From Panagrolaimus kolymaensis (taxonomy: Eukaryota > Nematoda > Chromadorea > Rhabditida > Panagrolaimidae), in contig JAJQJQ010000006.1 in the NCBI GenBank assembly GCA_028622995.1, forward strand, positions 8,482,283 through 8,546,282: 64,000 nt of DNA, read 5' to 3'. This document shows positions 25,501 through 38,062 of this stretch, in pieces; the stretch's first letter is position 1; each line of letters opens with the position of its first letter. Position numbers and translations under genes: made by a program. The notes under the pieces were generated by a model. The model ran no database searches. It was not told the origin of the DNA and worked only from the letters and a program-made list of their open reading frames with translations.

Positions 25501-27291
25501 GAAGAAAAAAATGGAGAACTTTTTTAGTATCTCATTGCATGCTGAAAGCAGCAGCTTTAGTTTGTGAAATATAAACAAAGAATCTTATTTCAAAAACAAA
25601 AAATGGCGAGAATTTTGGAGTTAGTTAAAAGTGGAAAATAATTGAGAAAAAAAAACTGAAATAAATAAATACCAAAAAGCAACAACATGAATTCAAGAAA
25701 TGTAACCTAAAAATATTATAAAATAAAAGAAAAAAATTTGCTAAACTCAATCACAGTCAATTTCCTTCAACAAACAAAAAGAGAAAGTTTTTAAAAACAA
25801 AACTAAAATATTTCAAGTCATTGCGCGAGCAGCAGAAAAGAATAAAAGGGTGAAAAGCGCTAGATTAAAACCTATCTCACCGTTAAAAAAAAGTTGCGGT
25901 CATTGAAATTAAACAAAACAAAAAAAAAATGAAAGAAAAACCAGGGAGTTTGTTTGCTTACTATTTTTCATTCTTTTCGTTTTCTTTAAAATAACTCTCT
26001 TTTATTTTTATCTTCCGGTGAGCAAAAATGCTTTTAAAAAATAAAACAAAATTGAATAAAGAGAAGGAGGAATAAAAAAAATGAATTTTAAGACGCTTGA
26101 TGTTGTTGTTTTGACAATTTTACTTATAGTTTAAAAACAGGAATTTTTAGGGAAATTACCAACTTGCGGGAATCCCAACTTGCGGGAAAAGACAAATAAA
26201 GAAGTTTTAAAAATGAAGCAAATATTTTTTTCCCTTTCAGCAGATCTTATTTTTTTCTTTTTTTTGTTACTTTTCATCAAAAAAATTCAAGCAAATCCAA
26301 GACATTTAAGAAATGGCAGCAAAATAAATCAAAAACAGTCATTTTAATGTCTCAATCTTATTTAAAAAGTTTTGAATTAGAAAAAAAATTGCAGAGTAAA
26401 AGTGCTTTATTTTTATGATTTATTAGGTGTTTTTACATGCATTTTCAATAATATTTTTCAAAACGGTTCCTATAGTGCCGATTTGGAAGCCATCAAAAAT
26501 TACAATTAAAGCAAGCATCAAGCATTGACATACTTGTTCGAATTTAAAACTTTTGAATAAAAAAAAAAATTGCAGAGGAAAAATGCCTTATTTTTATGAT
26601 ATTTTATGCATTTTTACATCCATTTTCAATAATATTTTTCCAAACGGATCCTATGGTGACGATTTGGAAATAATTTATAGTTGTTACGTTCACCTCGAAG
26701 TGATCGTGTACATACATAGAGGAAGAGGTCCATTAATAAATTATGGATGTTGGTTGAAGGTCATAATTGGTATGCGATTCAAAACCATGTTGGGAATAAT
26801 CTTTAAAAATCATATAATAAATATTTGGATAAAAATATCCATATGCTTTATTGAACACCGTAATTCAAAACGTGATTCAGCAAATTTTTTAATGTTTTTC
26901 ATTTATTTAAAACCCAAATATCTTGTTGATGAGCTCAATGATTAAAAAAAAAAGTGGAGTTCGAATATTTAGTAAAATACATAAACTACAAGAATTTAAA
27001 AACAGAAAAATTAATTTGGAATTTTTTTGATTTTTGCCAAAGCATTAAATTTAAAAAAGGTTTCTTTCTTTAAGTGAAAAACATTAAATTTAAATATTCC
27101 TAACTTCATTGAATAGGTAGTTGGGAAGAAAATGGATTAAAAAACATGAGAAAAAATATATAATAAATGATTTAGGGTAAACCACTATTATATTTTCTTT
27201 CAAAATTGCCCAAAAAAATGGAAAATTTCATTCAAAATTCAACAAAAAGTTCACTTTCATATAGTCCAAAAAAGTTGTTATATAATTACCT
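22573..27291. other. Gene-poor AT-rich region
   Basis: Almost 5 kb upstream of the innexin has no supported gene. Open frames at 22793-23083, 23567-24002, 24631-24816, 24928-25140 and 26553-26945 are composition-driven, lacking splice context or family motifs. The only structure found is a 119-base direct repeat at 26371-26489 and 26551-26669. The length suggests regulatory sequence for the innexin or decayed repeats. Confidence 0.5.
26371..26669. repeat. 119-base direct repeat, two copies
   Basis: Copies at 26371-26489 and 26551-26669 are 180 bases apart. Both begin TTTTGAAT, share GCAGAG, the core CATTTTCAATAATATTTTTC and end at GATTTGGAA. They differ at scattered positions and by small indels, so the duplication is not recent. 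No coding role is evident. Confidence 0.7.
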
Positions 27292-27366
27292 GGTTTTCTG
27301 GCGCAGTGGAATTTTTGCAAGACGTTGCAGAATTTTCGCTGGGTTCGAATCCCGGTGCACAACCAC
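27292..27366 (+). other. tRNA-like sequence
   Basis: It contains a strong A-box (TGGCGCAGTGG) and a strong B-box (GGGTTCGAATCCCGG) whose T-arm pairs fully as CTGGG with CCCGG. The acceptor arm does not pair (TTGTGCA would be needed 5') and the anticodon arm is irregular, so a working tRNA is unlikely. It is immediately followed by a CAA/CCA microsatellite. Confidence 0.4.
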
Positions 27367-27420
27367 AACAACAACCACAACAACAACCACAACAACAACC
27401 ACACCACAACAACAACACAA
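27358..27420 (+). repeat. CAACAACCA microsatellite
   Basis: This is an imperfect tandem array of a 9-base unit CAACAACCA, about six units with one contraction near 27403. It abuts the 3' end of the tRNA-like sequence, a placement seen at tails of tRNA-derived SINEs. Confidence 0.8.
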
Positions 27421-27807
27421 AATTTTTGATTTTTTTTGCTTATTTAAATTTCTGATTTATCATAATAATTAATTGTACAAATTCTTTTTAATGTTCCAAA
27501 AATGTACATACATAAAGACCTTGCTACACCTTTATTCAACGACAAAAACAATGCGTTGCATGCTTACAAAAACTATGGCTTTTTTAGTTTGAAAAAGAAT
27601 TTGATTTTTTCTTTTATTACTTTTAGCAATGTCTTTTTATATATTTAGCAACAACAACATAGCATAAAAAATAAAAGAACAAAAAAGATACTTTCCTATT
27701 TATCAAAATTTACATATGATGATAAACTCGATTTTCATCGAAAATTTTTTCATTGGTTTTTTTTTGATCGTTTGCCAGTGAGCAGAAGGAGGGACTTTTT
27801 AAGAAAA

Positions 27808-30170
27808 ATGAAAACTTCAAAAAATGATTCAAGTGAAAAACCGCTTTTATCCTTATCTGTTGATTCCACTCAAAATATAACGGATGTTACTCAAGAAGAA
27901 TCTGAAGATGTAAAGGAAGGAGGCGATTCGAAAAAAATTCCAGCTGATAAATTTAATGGGGTTTTGTTAATTATGATATTGCAAGGATTTGGTGCTCTAA
28001 TGGCTTGGAATGTTTTTATTACTATTGCTCCTACGGTAAGGTATTATTATTTTTAACTAACTTTTCTTTAAGTAAATTTTTACAGTACTTTCGTGAATAT
28101 AAACTCAAAGAAGCAAATTTGAATGAAAATATATCAACAACCAATCAACCTGCTGCTTATGTTCGAAATTTCATGAATTATGTTTGCATTTGCAGTGAAC
28201 TTCCCAATCTTACGGTAAATGCAATTGCGCTTTTCATTGATAAAGGAAATCTTTTTATTCGAATTATTATTTCACTTGGTATTTGCATTTCTGGTTGTCT
28301 TTTCACAATTATTTTTATATTCATCGATGTTTCAAGCTGTAAGGTTTTTTTTCTAACTTAAATCAATCACAACAAATCATTTTTAGGGCCACTTGGGTTT
28401 TTTATTCTTACTATGGCTACAGTAATTATTTTGGATTCTGGTAGTGGAGTTTATCAAAACAGCATATATGGGATAGTTGGTTCGTTTCCATCAAAATATA
28501 TCAATGCTGTATGTCTTGGAAATTATATTTGTGGATTGATTGTAACATTGATTTTGATTGCAACGATTGAAAGTTGGTTTTTTTTATTTGTTTTTATTCA
28601 CACTAAAGATTTTTTTAGTTTTTGATGATCCAAGGCATATCGCGATTGTTTACTTTTCATTTGCCATTCTTGTTCTTATTATTTGCACAATCTTCATGTT
28701 TTATGTTCGCCGAAATGCTTTTTACATTTATTATGATTTGGTTCAACGTCGAGCATCAAAAGAACGTCCACTGAAAAAAAACCGACAAAAAAATGATCGA
28801 AAACCGATCGTTTTTTGGCTCCATTAGCGACGTTATTTTGGCCTACAGCGTATTATAAACGACCATGTTATATGGCCGTTTTGTGACTATAAAATTGTCG
28901 TTCTTCAACTTTTTTTTGATCGTTAAACGACTATTTTTTCGGGCATGGTACAAAAAAAATTTCTTGAGTTTTTAGTGAAATTTTGAATATTTTAATATTA
29001 TTTAATATGTCAATCAGATAAACTGATAGTAATCCAAAAATTAGATACTATGGTATACCAAAGCTTTTATAGCTGAAAGAAATGCATAGGCAATCCTTCG
29101 TTTATGCTAATTTAGGCCAGAGCTATTACTACTGAACCTATATTAACAATTTCTAGTTTAATAATCTTCAGATGGAGTTACGCACGGCTATGCCGCCACC
29201 TTCAGAAAATGAACCAGAAATTAATCGAAACTTGAACCAAAGGTTGTTCCTTTATGTGATAGGGTATAAACACAAGGGCTACGTTTGGGTTTTCGAAAAA
29301 AATGTGAGCCAGAGAATAAAAGAAAATATTTAGTCGTTGAACGTAACAATAATAGTCGTAAAACGATAGTTTTTACGATATGATGTTATAGAACGTTCAT
29401 ATTTTATGTGAACGTTCTAAAACCGATCCTATGATAGTCGTGAAACGATCATTCATATAGAAGTTCTTAAAACTACCGTATTTTGAACCATCGTTTTGAA
29501 AAAGATGAAAAAACCGTCGTAAAATTGCAAAAAAATAGTCGCTTTATAGCCAAATAAAAATGGTCGTTGAACGAACATTCGGTTTTTTTTTCAGTGTCGT
29601 GTTTATTCTCTTAATGATTACTTCGTCACTTTCAAAAAACATTGGCTTTCATTTTTCAATATTTGGGCTGTATGCTTTGTAACTTTCTTCCTTTTTCCAT
29701 CAGTGCTGATCGATATTCAACTTTATCCTCCTTCTCGTCATGATACTTGGGATTTTCCAGTTCATAAAAAACTTTATGGAGTCATTTTTGTTTTTCTAAA
29801 CTTGAATCTCTTCTCTGTTGTTGGATGTAAACTAGCTGATTTCTTCAAATGGCCTTCAAAGAAATATGTTGTAATTCCAATTGTACTTCGCATCATTTTC
29901 ATTCCAATTTTCTACATGTCAAATTATCGTCCTGGTGGAGATCGTAATGCTAAAGTTACAATTGAGAATGAATATGTTGTTTTTGTTTTCATCGCTTTAA
30001 TGTCTATTTCACATGGTTATTATTCTGCGCTTTCTATGATGTATGCTCCATCAGGTGTTGAACTTTCAAAATCTCGAATCATTGGAAAGATGTCTGCGTT
30101 CTTTCTTGTATTTGGTATTTCATGTGGAATCGCTAGCTCATTTCTTGCCGAATATCCTGTTCTTTGGTGA
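27808..30170 (+). pseudogene. ENT nucleoside transporter, transposon-interrupted
   Basis: Equilibrative nucleoside transporter (SLC29 family). Exons: 27808-28035, 28086-28338, 28387-28572, 28619-28768, then an 828-base insertion, then 29599-30170. Ignoring the insertion and one copy of its duplicated TC, the frame is continuous at 462 residues, the normal ENT length, with about eleven hydrophobic segments. The C-terminal half carries family hallmarks: RIIFIPIFYMSN, then HGYYSALSMMYAP and FFLVFGISCGIASSF. As assembled, translation runs into the element and stops at 28825, losing the C-terminal half. I annotate it as disrupted, but the host frame has no other lesion, so the insertion is recent or not fixed. 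An ATG at 27808 is used; the longer frame upstream has no ATG. Confidence 0.82.
28769..29596. mobile_element. CACTG-ended DNA transposon, non-autonomous
   Basis: The element is 828 bases. The left end reads CACTG, eight A, CCGA; the right end is the inverse, CACTG, nine A, CCGA, so the terminal inverted repeats are ~18 bases. It is flanked by TC on both sides (28767-28768 and 29597-29598); removing it with one TC restores the host codons exactly. The interior has no transposase frame but is crowded with short inverted GTCGTNAAACGA-like subterminal motifs, especially 29330-29580. CACTA/Chapaev-like elements have such ends and 2-4 base duplications; the superfamily call is tentative. Confidence 0.75.
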
Positions 30171-30239
30171 ATCATAAACACATTTCCTTTTATAACTTTG
30201 TTTTGGTCTAATTTATTGTACATATTTCTCATTTTGTAG

Positions 30240-30449
30240 TTACGTATTATAAAATAAAGTATGGATAAATAAGCATAAAAGGCATAAAACAGGAAAAACG
30301 TTGGCTAACAGTATTGGTACTTGACTAATTAGACGAAGATAATGTGAATCACCACGCAATGATGGTAATGCAAAAGTTTCACGAAACGGTTTTATTTTTT
30401 TAGCACTTGGTCTTCTTCTAGTATTTATCGCGCAAAAAATGGAAGCTTC
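30240..30449 (-). other. Possible small coding exon
   Basis: An open frame of ~69 codons with coding-like composition, opposite the transporter's 3' flank. It reads a basic segment (NTRRRPSAKKIKPFRET), then ALPSLRGDSHYLRL, then a hydrophobic helix (PILLANVFPVLCLLCLF), ending at TAA 30240-30242. There is no ATG in frame; an upstream exon or a splice acceptor near 30450 would be needed and I did not find a convincing one. It could be the last exon of a small membrane protein or a decayed fragment. Confidence 0.3.
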
Positions 30450-30656
30450 TTAATAATGTCTGGAAGACGAAGAAGAAGAAAAAAGCAGATGTTTAATTAT
30501 TTTTACAAATGTGGGAAAAGTCAAAAAAAAGAGACAAAAGAAGAAAAAGGGAAAAAGCATGAATAATTAAGAAGTTTGAGATTGCGTTTTTGGATTTAAA
30601 ATAGATGGGAAGACAAAAGCTCAAATTTGGACATATTTGGCAGTTTAAAGCTTTAA

Positions 30657-31667
30657 ATGGATTTAAAATTGGCTGTTATTTTATTATTTTTACTTAAATT
30701 TTCTAAATTTGTTTTTGGAGCTCCAGTGGTTTCAAACACCAATGCTGTTCTTTCAAACCATTCAACATCGTTTGTTGCTAATATTAACGACTCTTTCCAA
30801 ATTCCCGAATCAGAATCAAAAAATGGGACATCCTCAATTTTTGATGAAGAATTCGAATCACTTACAAATGCAACTTCCTCTGACGATGACTCCGTCACTC
30901 CACTTCCCCTGTCAATCTCCTTCGCAGATGAAGGAGTTTTACTTCCATCTTCCGATGATATAAACGAAGAAAATGAAACCATTCCAGAATGGTATAATAA
31001 AGATCGATATAAACCATCAGAAATGCCACCAATAGATAATAAAGTATTTAAGGAATTTTCGAGACTTTCCAAATTAACTCAATATATGCTTTTGGATCCA
31101 AGATTTGCCGAAGATGCAAGTTTTTTTTAAATTTTAATAAAAAAATTTGTTTATTTGTAGTATCAAAGAGGAAACCTTTCATCGTTAACCAAAGTTTTGT
31201 ATGTCGTTTATGGAGATGCTGTAAAACACGTTTTTTCTTCCCCAGCTTTAACTCAACAAGGACTACCACCAAGAAAAAGCCGAATTCGATATAGAATTAA
31301 AAGTTTGAATGATAAACCTCCAACGAGTTAGTTTTATTTCTTAAATCGTAATTTTATTAATTCGTGTGTTGGAAATTATTTTTTTCCAGAATGCAGCGAA
31401 ATGGGTCGAGAAACTATGAGATTATTTTGTCCATTTTCATATGGATATCGTTGGTGGGATTGTTTGATGCCGGATGAAGTTTGTGATGGAATTCCACATT
31501 GTGGACTTGGAGATGATGAAGATCCAAAAATGTGTCTTTATTTTAAAGCCGCGTTATCTCAATTTCAACGAGCTCAAAAAACCATTGAAGCCGCACAAAA
31601 TCGTCAGCAACGAGAGCAACAAAGAAAAATAAATGTGGAACTTTATAATCCTATCGACGAAGAATAA
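30657..31667 (+). CDS. Secreted LDLa-like protein
   Basis: Three exons, 30657-31115, 31161-31326, 31390-31667, giving 300 residues. The N-terminus is a signal peptide (residues 1-20, LAVILLFLLKFSKFVFG). The next ~130 residues are acidic and Ser/Thr/Asn-rich with NXS/T sites. The third exon has one LDL-receptor class A-like module: CPF, WWDCL, VCDGIPHCGLGDDED and a final Cys, including the acidic calcium-binding cluster. A Gln/Arg-rich helical tail ends the protein. The first intron has a GC donor (GAT|GCAAGT); a nearby GT donor would put exon 2 in a frame with an early stop. Role unknown; extracellular binding protein is the natural reading. It is convergent with peroxidasin, 73 bases away. 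Confidence 0.75.
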
Positions 31668-31740
31668 TTAATTTATTTAGTAAAAAAAGTAACAAAAAAG
31701 TTTGACACGTAATTAAATAATTTTTTAAGTAGAGTCCATC

Positions 31741-34700
31741 CTAAAATCCTTCTTCAGTTTTAATGCAATTTTTGTCAATCGTGCACCATGTTTTATCATC
31801 CTAAAAAATATTTAGCATTTTAATTTTGTTACCGTATTCTTTAGAGAAACTAACCCTGCATTCACATTGTTGACATAAACCTTCACTCCAAATTTCTCCA
31901 TCATCTCTAATTTTTCCATTTTCACTTAAACAATTTTTATTTGGCTTTTCAAGATTTTTATAAATGTTATGTGATCGCCGTTTTCTGTAAAAAATAAATG
32001 CTTAGAATTAATTTTTTATCACTCGAAGAAAAGAATTTGTAAGATAAATTTACCGAAGATTATTTTCATTAATTCCACCTAGAGCTGAACCTGAGCAAGT
32101 TTGATCACAACATGACATCCACATTTTTAATGAGACGTCTGGGATTAGATCACAACTTTTATACATGCTTGGTTTATCTCCTAGGTACATGAAGACATTA
32201 TCCTAAAAATTTGGTTTATTATCATGAAGACTCATTTTGGCTTTGACTCAAAATTAGACACTTCATAATCAAAAATTTTAGAAATCCAATTTTTTAAAAT
32301 TTTCTTTCCAAAATCCCAAAAAAACTCTTACTTGAACTTTATCAATATTATCTCCATTATTACACAATACTTTAGCCAAGGATGTCTTTTTCAATTGTTG
32401 TAATTGTAAAGGAGTAAAAATTCCATCATTTTCATACCAAAATCTATCACCATCTCGAAGGCGTTTAAATTGTTCACCAATGATGCATGAGAATGTTGGA
32501 CCCATTAATGCATCAGGTAAACGCTTTTCAAGAACTCCACCAACCCAAAGATCCAAATTTCCTGGATGTCCATAAATTTGTTGAAGTTTAGATAAAATTG
32601 TTTTATCTTCGAGATCCAAACGCAATTCTTCCCAATTTTGTGGAACTGAGAGATTACAAAATTGTCGATATTCAAGATATCCGGGAAGTCCATGATCTCG
32701 ACCGCGTTGAATATTCAATGCTGCTAAATCCAATGCAACATCCGAGGCACGATGGAAAAGTTTTTCAGTTAGTTCATTATTGAGAAGTTGATTGGAGAGA
32801 GGCTTTTTGAGAGGGGAAGCAAAGAGGCCACGAAGAAGTGGATCGATGCCGCCTTCAGAAAGTAAACGTTCGGGAGCAAAGAAAGCTTCGTGAAGGAGAA
32901 TTGGGCCAGCGGGAATTGTTTTGAAATCATTACCAAGTCTAAAAATAATAAGGATAATAAAACTTTTGTTTTTTTTTGTCTCGAGTTCAAAAAAATGGCC
33001 AAAAAGTAAATATTTTTTGTATAAAATTCGCATATTTTAATTACCAAAAAAATTTTACCTTTCAAGTCTTGGATTAATTAAAGTATGACCAAATCTAAAT
33101 GCAGCTGTAGCAAATTCATTTGACATTGATGGATTTATATTTGGATTATAACCTTTATATTCACCAATCCATTTATCAAATCCATCTTTTCCTAGAACTA
33201 ATGGAAGCCAATGTTTATATGAAATATGTTGCATCATAGCTCCAAGAATTTTTCTGGTTTCTTGGAAAATTCTTTCACCATCCCAATCTGCATTCATTTC
33301 AAGTAATTTTCCTGCAATTCTATTATGTTCTCGGAACCATAAAGTATGCATTGCAGTGAGACCAAGTTGTTCATTAGCTCGAAAATCTCCACTTAAAAAG
33401 CATCGAATTGGATTATCTACGCTTCGATTTCGTCGACAATCCATAAGGGAATCTTTTTCAAATGGCATATAAGGTTTTTGGGTTGCTGAGACTATATCAA
33501 ATCGAAGCAAGCCATGATCACTGAAGAGATCACGAAGATCGAGAGCATCAACTTCGCTTGAACCATAAATCATGGAAGCATCGATGAAACTCGTAATCTA
33601 AAAAATTTGTGGGATAAGATTAGTTTTTCTAATTTTAGGTTTAATCTTACCAAATTGACTTGTTCTCGATATGTGACTTGATTGAAAATCAATGAAGTTT
33701 CGCCTGAACCACAAACGGCAGCGGATCTTTCAAATTCAATACATGGATATTTCATATTTCGACTAAAAAACAAAATAATTACATTTTCTTGCTATACAAC
33801 TATGTAAAAACTTACTGAGTTCTTCGTTTAGGATCATTTAAAGGTAATGGAATATTAAAGCATGGATCAACATTTTCGCATGTTTTATTACAAATTGCTC
33901 CACCCATATATGTTTGTCTTGCTAAAGCTGTAGCAAAGAAAGTTACATCATGATCAAGGAATTGTCCCCATTGCATTAACATGGAACTAAACATATGATG
34001 TGGAGTAATATCTCGAGTGCCTATGAGTTCAAGAGACACCGTTCGGGGATTGGGTTTACGATAGCCATAATAAAGTCGATCATTATTCCATCCCACGGGT
34101 TGATTAAAACCATTTTCATAAATAGGTGGAAGGAGGCGATAGAATGGAATTTGAGAAACCCCCCAAGTTGGATGATCGAAATTATTGCATTGCCCTGTGT
34201 AACTTCGATATTTAGAATGGAAACACATATTCGTGCAAGCATCTTTAAATTGTCCATTCATACAACCCGAAAGTTCCATAATTGTTTGAATGTGCGAAAC
34301 AGAAAGAACTGATTCGAATGACATATTTGTTAATAATTGATTTGGATTAAAATTAAGTCCATGTTCAACATGTTTTTCAACAAGTCGAAGACTTTCTTCA
34401 TAAATTTCTCGAGCTCTTGAAAGTTCTGTTGGACGTTTTAAAGCAAATTTAAAATGTCTAAGTAATTCCCCGGGTGATGAAACACCTTTTTTTAAATCGG
34501 TTTGAGTATTGGCAATTGCTTGATCAACATTTCTTGAAGCTTCTTGAACAATATTTTTAAGAACTTGAGAATTCAAAGAAGTATCGAGTAAATCAAGTTG
34601 ACTGGATTTAACAGTTAATTGAGCTTCGGCAGTCATAGAACCAACTGAATTTCCTGCCATACACGAATATAAGCCATGATCTTGTCGACCAATAGCCGAA

Positions 34701-36716
34701 ATAGTTAATACTGTTTCATCATCCGAAACTGAAAAGTGCCCTCTCAAAATTGGAATTTCACTTCCATTAAAAAACCAAGTTATTGAAGGTTTAGGTTCTC
34801 CACGAGCTGAACAACGAAAAACCACTCTTTCACCGGGTCTCGCTTGAATTGCTTTAGGTCCATCAATAATCACGGGTGGAGAACTATGAATAACTTTAAT
34901 ATTTGCTGATGATTCAATTCGACCAAATTGATTATATGCTTCACATTTATATGTTCCAACATCTCGATCCAAAAATGGATATATTGTTAATTGGGTATTA
35001 TCATTTTTCATTTCATGCTTTCTCGATAGTTCAATATATTTTCCATTAAATTGCCAACGAATTTGTGGACGAGGATTACCAATTACTTCACAATTTAATT
35101 TTACTGCTGAACCTTCTCGATAACTTCGATCTCGAGGAGTATAAGTAAATTGAGGCTTTCGATCATCCAAGGGTGCAGAAGCTGACGAAGCTGAGTATGA
35201 TGAATGATGTTGTGGCTGATTTTGATTTTGAGAGGTATGTTGATGCTGCTGATGATGAGAAGCAGGTGGCGATTGGGGATTATTATTATTATTAGCTCGT
35301 TGATGATGTTGAGAATTTAATTGCCTTGAATGTCTCAAAGGTGAAACCACGTGATTTATAGCGCATTTAAAATTGATTGGATTATATCGGCGTTGAATGG
35401 CCAAAGTACCATTATCAATTATTTCATAATCTTCAACTATCGAATAATCAAGAAGGGTTCCCCTTAAAAAAGTAAAATTATGGGAAATATTACTTTTTTG
35501 TTATTCGAAAGAAAATAGTTTAACTTTAAAAAACCGGTTGAAAAAACATGCAATTGCGAAAAATAAAATAAAAATGCAATTAAAAAAATTGCGTGAAAAA
35601 TAGGTTTAAAATTAAATGCAAACAATAAAGAAAGAATCAAAAAGGTGCAAAGATTAAAATTTTTATATTAAAAGTTTTTAGAAACTATAGCTGCTATATT
35701 GCGAAAAAGAGCCAAAAGTAAAAGACATGGGTTAAAAAACAAAAAACTTACTCATAAATCCAATCAATGCTTTCAGAATTTTCAAAGCTATTACAATTAA
35801 GTAAATAGCCACCTTCGGTTTCAACAAAAGTAGCCGAAAAGCATTTAAGTTCATCAAGTTCGAGGTCGACTAATCTTTTGTCGCGTAAATTTAATGGATG
35901 CATACATTTTGCATGATGATCCTTTTCCAAATCAGGCTTTTCTTTTAATAATTTTACGATTCCAGTGAGTCTAAATTTTATTTTCTGTTTTAAATTACTT
36001 TCTGGAAATTCATCACTCACCGACAATCACAATTCCATGGATTATGAGCTAAATTTAAAACTTTTAAATTTTTATTTTGATCAAATACTCCGTTTGGAAG
36101 GGTTTGCAAGCTATTGTGGATTAAATTGATGGATTCTAAATCCATTAATGTATCAAAGGCATGTGGATTGATATTTGAGATTCGATTTGCGTGGGCATCA
36201 AACAAGCGGAGAGGCGAAGTTGGTCGAGAAGCCAAAGGTGGAATAGAGCGAAGATCATTTCGACCAATATAAAATCTTCTTAAAGCTGGAAGAAGATCTA
36301 ACGTGTTCTAAAATATAAAATAACTAATATTTGTGGAATTAAAGTAAATTCTGTTACGAAAATTATTTTCTTTGCAAGTATCACATTTTTTAAACTCTCA
36401 TCAACATAAGTTTTTGTCACGAACGTACTTCTTCAATTTGTCGAATTTTATTTGCTCCCAAAATAATTGTATGTAAAAATGGAATTTTTTTCAATGGTTC
36501 AATAGGAACTCGATGAAGACTATTATGTCGAAGGTCAAATAATTGTACATTTGTTGTCAAACCTTCAGTTGGAAATTGAGTTAACTCTTTAGAACTGCAA
36601 TCAATTCTTGCATTATTAGCAGCGCCACATTCACATTTTTCTGGACATTCAGGGCCAGCATATATTTTTGGAATGAAAAGTAAAAGCAGCAGAAGGATCA
36701 TACTCACTTCTGCCAT
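31741..36716 (-). CDS. pxn: Peroxidasin
   Basis: Secreted haem peroxidase that forms sulfilimine cross-links in collagen IV of basement membranes. Ten exons: 36716-36429, 36307-36021, 35970-35752, 35462-33816, 33762-33651, 33597-33059, 32938-32332, 32202-32054, 31984-31855, 31800-31741; 1345 residues. Order: signal peptide (1-20), LRR N-cap with Cys cluster, leucine-rich repeats and C-cap (to ~260), a His/Gln/Asn-rich linker, two Ig domains (~365-545), the peroxidase domain (~660-1250) and a C-terminal VWC module. The distal His/Asp pair is in WGQFLDHD, the catalytic Arg in FREHNR, the proximal His in FRFGH. Two Ig domains rather than the four of vertebrates matches C. elegans PXN-1/PXN-2; which orthologue is unresolved. 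It appears intact. ATG 36716 is preferred over a non-ATG extension. Confidence 0.92.
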
Positions 36717-38062
36717 ATTCTTTTCCAAAAAAAGAATCTGGTTTAAATACTTTTTTACCTAAAAAAGGGATTTGTTAATTCGATGGGAAAATAGGGTATA
36801 AATAGAAAACGCATAAAGGCCAGTTTACGAAGTAAAAAAATAGGCCAAAGAACGTCAAAAAAAAATAATGCAAAAAAAGCAACAAGAAAATCCAAAAGAA
36901 AAAAAGATATGTCAGATTTATAAAATTTAGTCTTTAATCAAGTTTAAAGTTGTTGTTCGTTATTTACAATGGCTTTAAGAAATCATGGAAGGCCATAAAA
37001 AAATTCCCAGAGGATTTTTTTCAGAACAGCATTAAAAGTTAAAAAATACATGCACGAACTAAAACTTTTTTTTAAATGTCCATTCATTCTTCTCTTTTTT
37101 TCTAGCCACACACTCTCTCTCCCATTTCTTTTGATGTGGGTTTTGTTTTAACTTCTTTTTTTAAAGAAACTGAAGAAGAAAAAAACTAGACAATTTCAAG
37201 ACATGCGGAAATCAGATGAACGCAATCACCTCAACTCTCACTAAACACCAACAACAGCAACAGAAGGAGCGGTAGCAGTCGATAATCAGTTCATTCACAT
37301 ACATACTAAATTTATTTGCCAAAAAGAAGGGAGAAACAAAAGACAATGAAAAAGGGAGAAAACTCCCAATTTTAATTTTTGCTGCTGCTGGCGATTGTGG
37401 TTGTTTTTTCTTTCGTGATTATTTTTTGGAGTTTTGCTGTTATGGCTGATTAAAAAAAAGTTTTTAAACGCAGTTGGGTGTTTGGAGTTTTTGGTTCAAA
37501 AAAAAGGAAAAAACAAAGATTGCTTTTTCTTTGTAATTTTTACACAATCAAGAAAAATGAAAGGTGTTAGTTGAATGGGAGGAAAAAGCTATATAAAAAT
37601 AATCAGTTCCGCGCAACAACAACTCCAAATTAAACCTTTTCTCTCTTCCATCATCAGAAGAAGAAGAAAGGAGAAAAATAAAATGTTAGAAGAAAAAGGG
37701 CAACTTCCCACTCTTTCTTTATGTCTCCACCCATTTTCTTTTTTTAACAAAAAAAACACTCTCCATTTCGCGTTTTCTGACTCACTGATTGCTTTCTGCT
37801 GCCGTTGACCAGCATCCTTCATTCATCGGTATTCAACGACAAAATGCAAAGCAAACATAGACTTTTTCTTTAAAAAAGGTAAATTTCGGCACATTTGTTT
37901 TTTTCTTTTTTTTCTTGTCGTCCACTTATAGTTTAAGCCTAATCTCTCCTTTTTCGAAAGGTTAAATAAACAACAACGCTAATTACACCTTCATCTTTAT
38001 TTAAAAAAACACCAAGTACAAAAAATAAACGATTTCAATAAAGAATTTAAAATAAAGTAAAT
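36717..38062. other. Intergenic, nothing seen
   Basis: This 1.3 kb region covers the peroxidasin promoter and the 3' flank of NAA10. Overlapping frames at 37575-37822 on both strands are low-complexity. A few CAACAA-type short repeats occur near 37225-37260. I see no RNA gene. Confidence 0.5.

Noticed and set aside
26553..26945. 130-codon plus-strand frame
   Set aside because: Begins inside the second copy of a direct repeat, has no motif, and codon use resembles the surrounding non-coding DNA.
28769..29596. Reading the insertion in the transporter as an ordinary intron
   Set aside because: It has terminal inverted repeats and duplicated TC, and no GT donor in the right phase precedes the first in-frame stop at 28825.
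37575..37822. Complementary open frames on both strands
   Set aside because: Low complexity, no start context, mirrored frames from the same AT-rich sequence.
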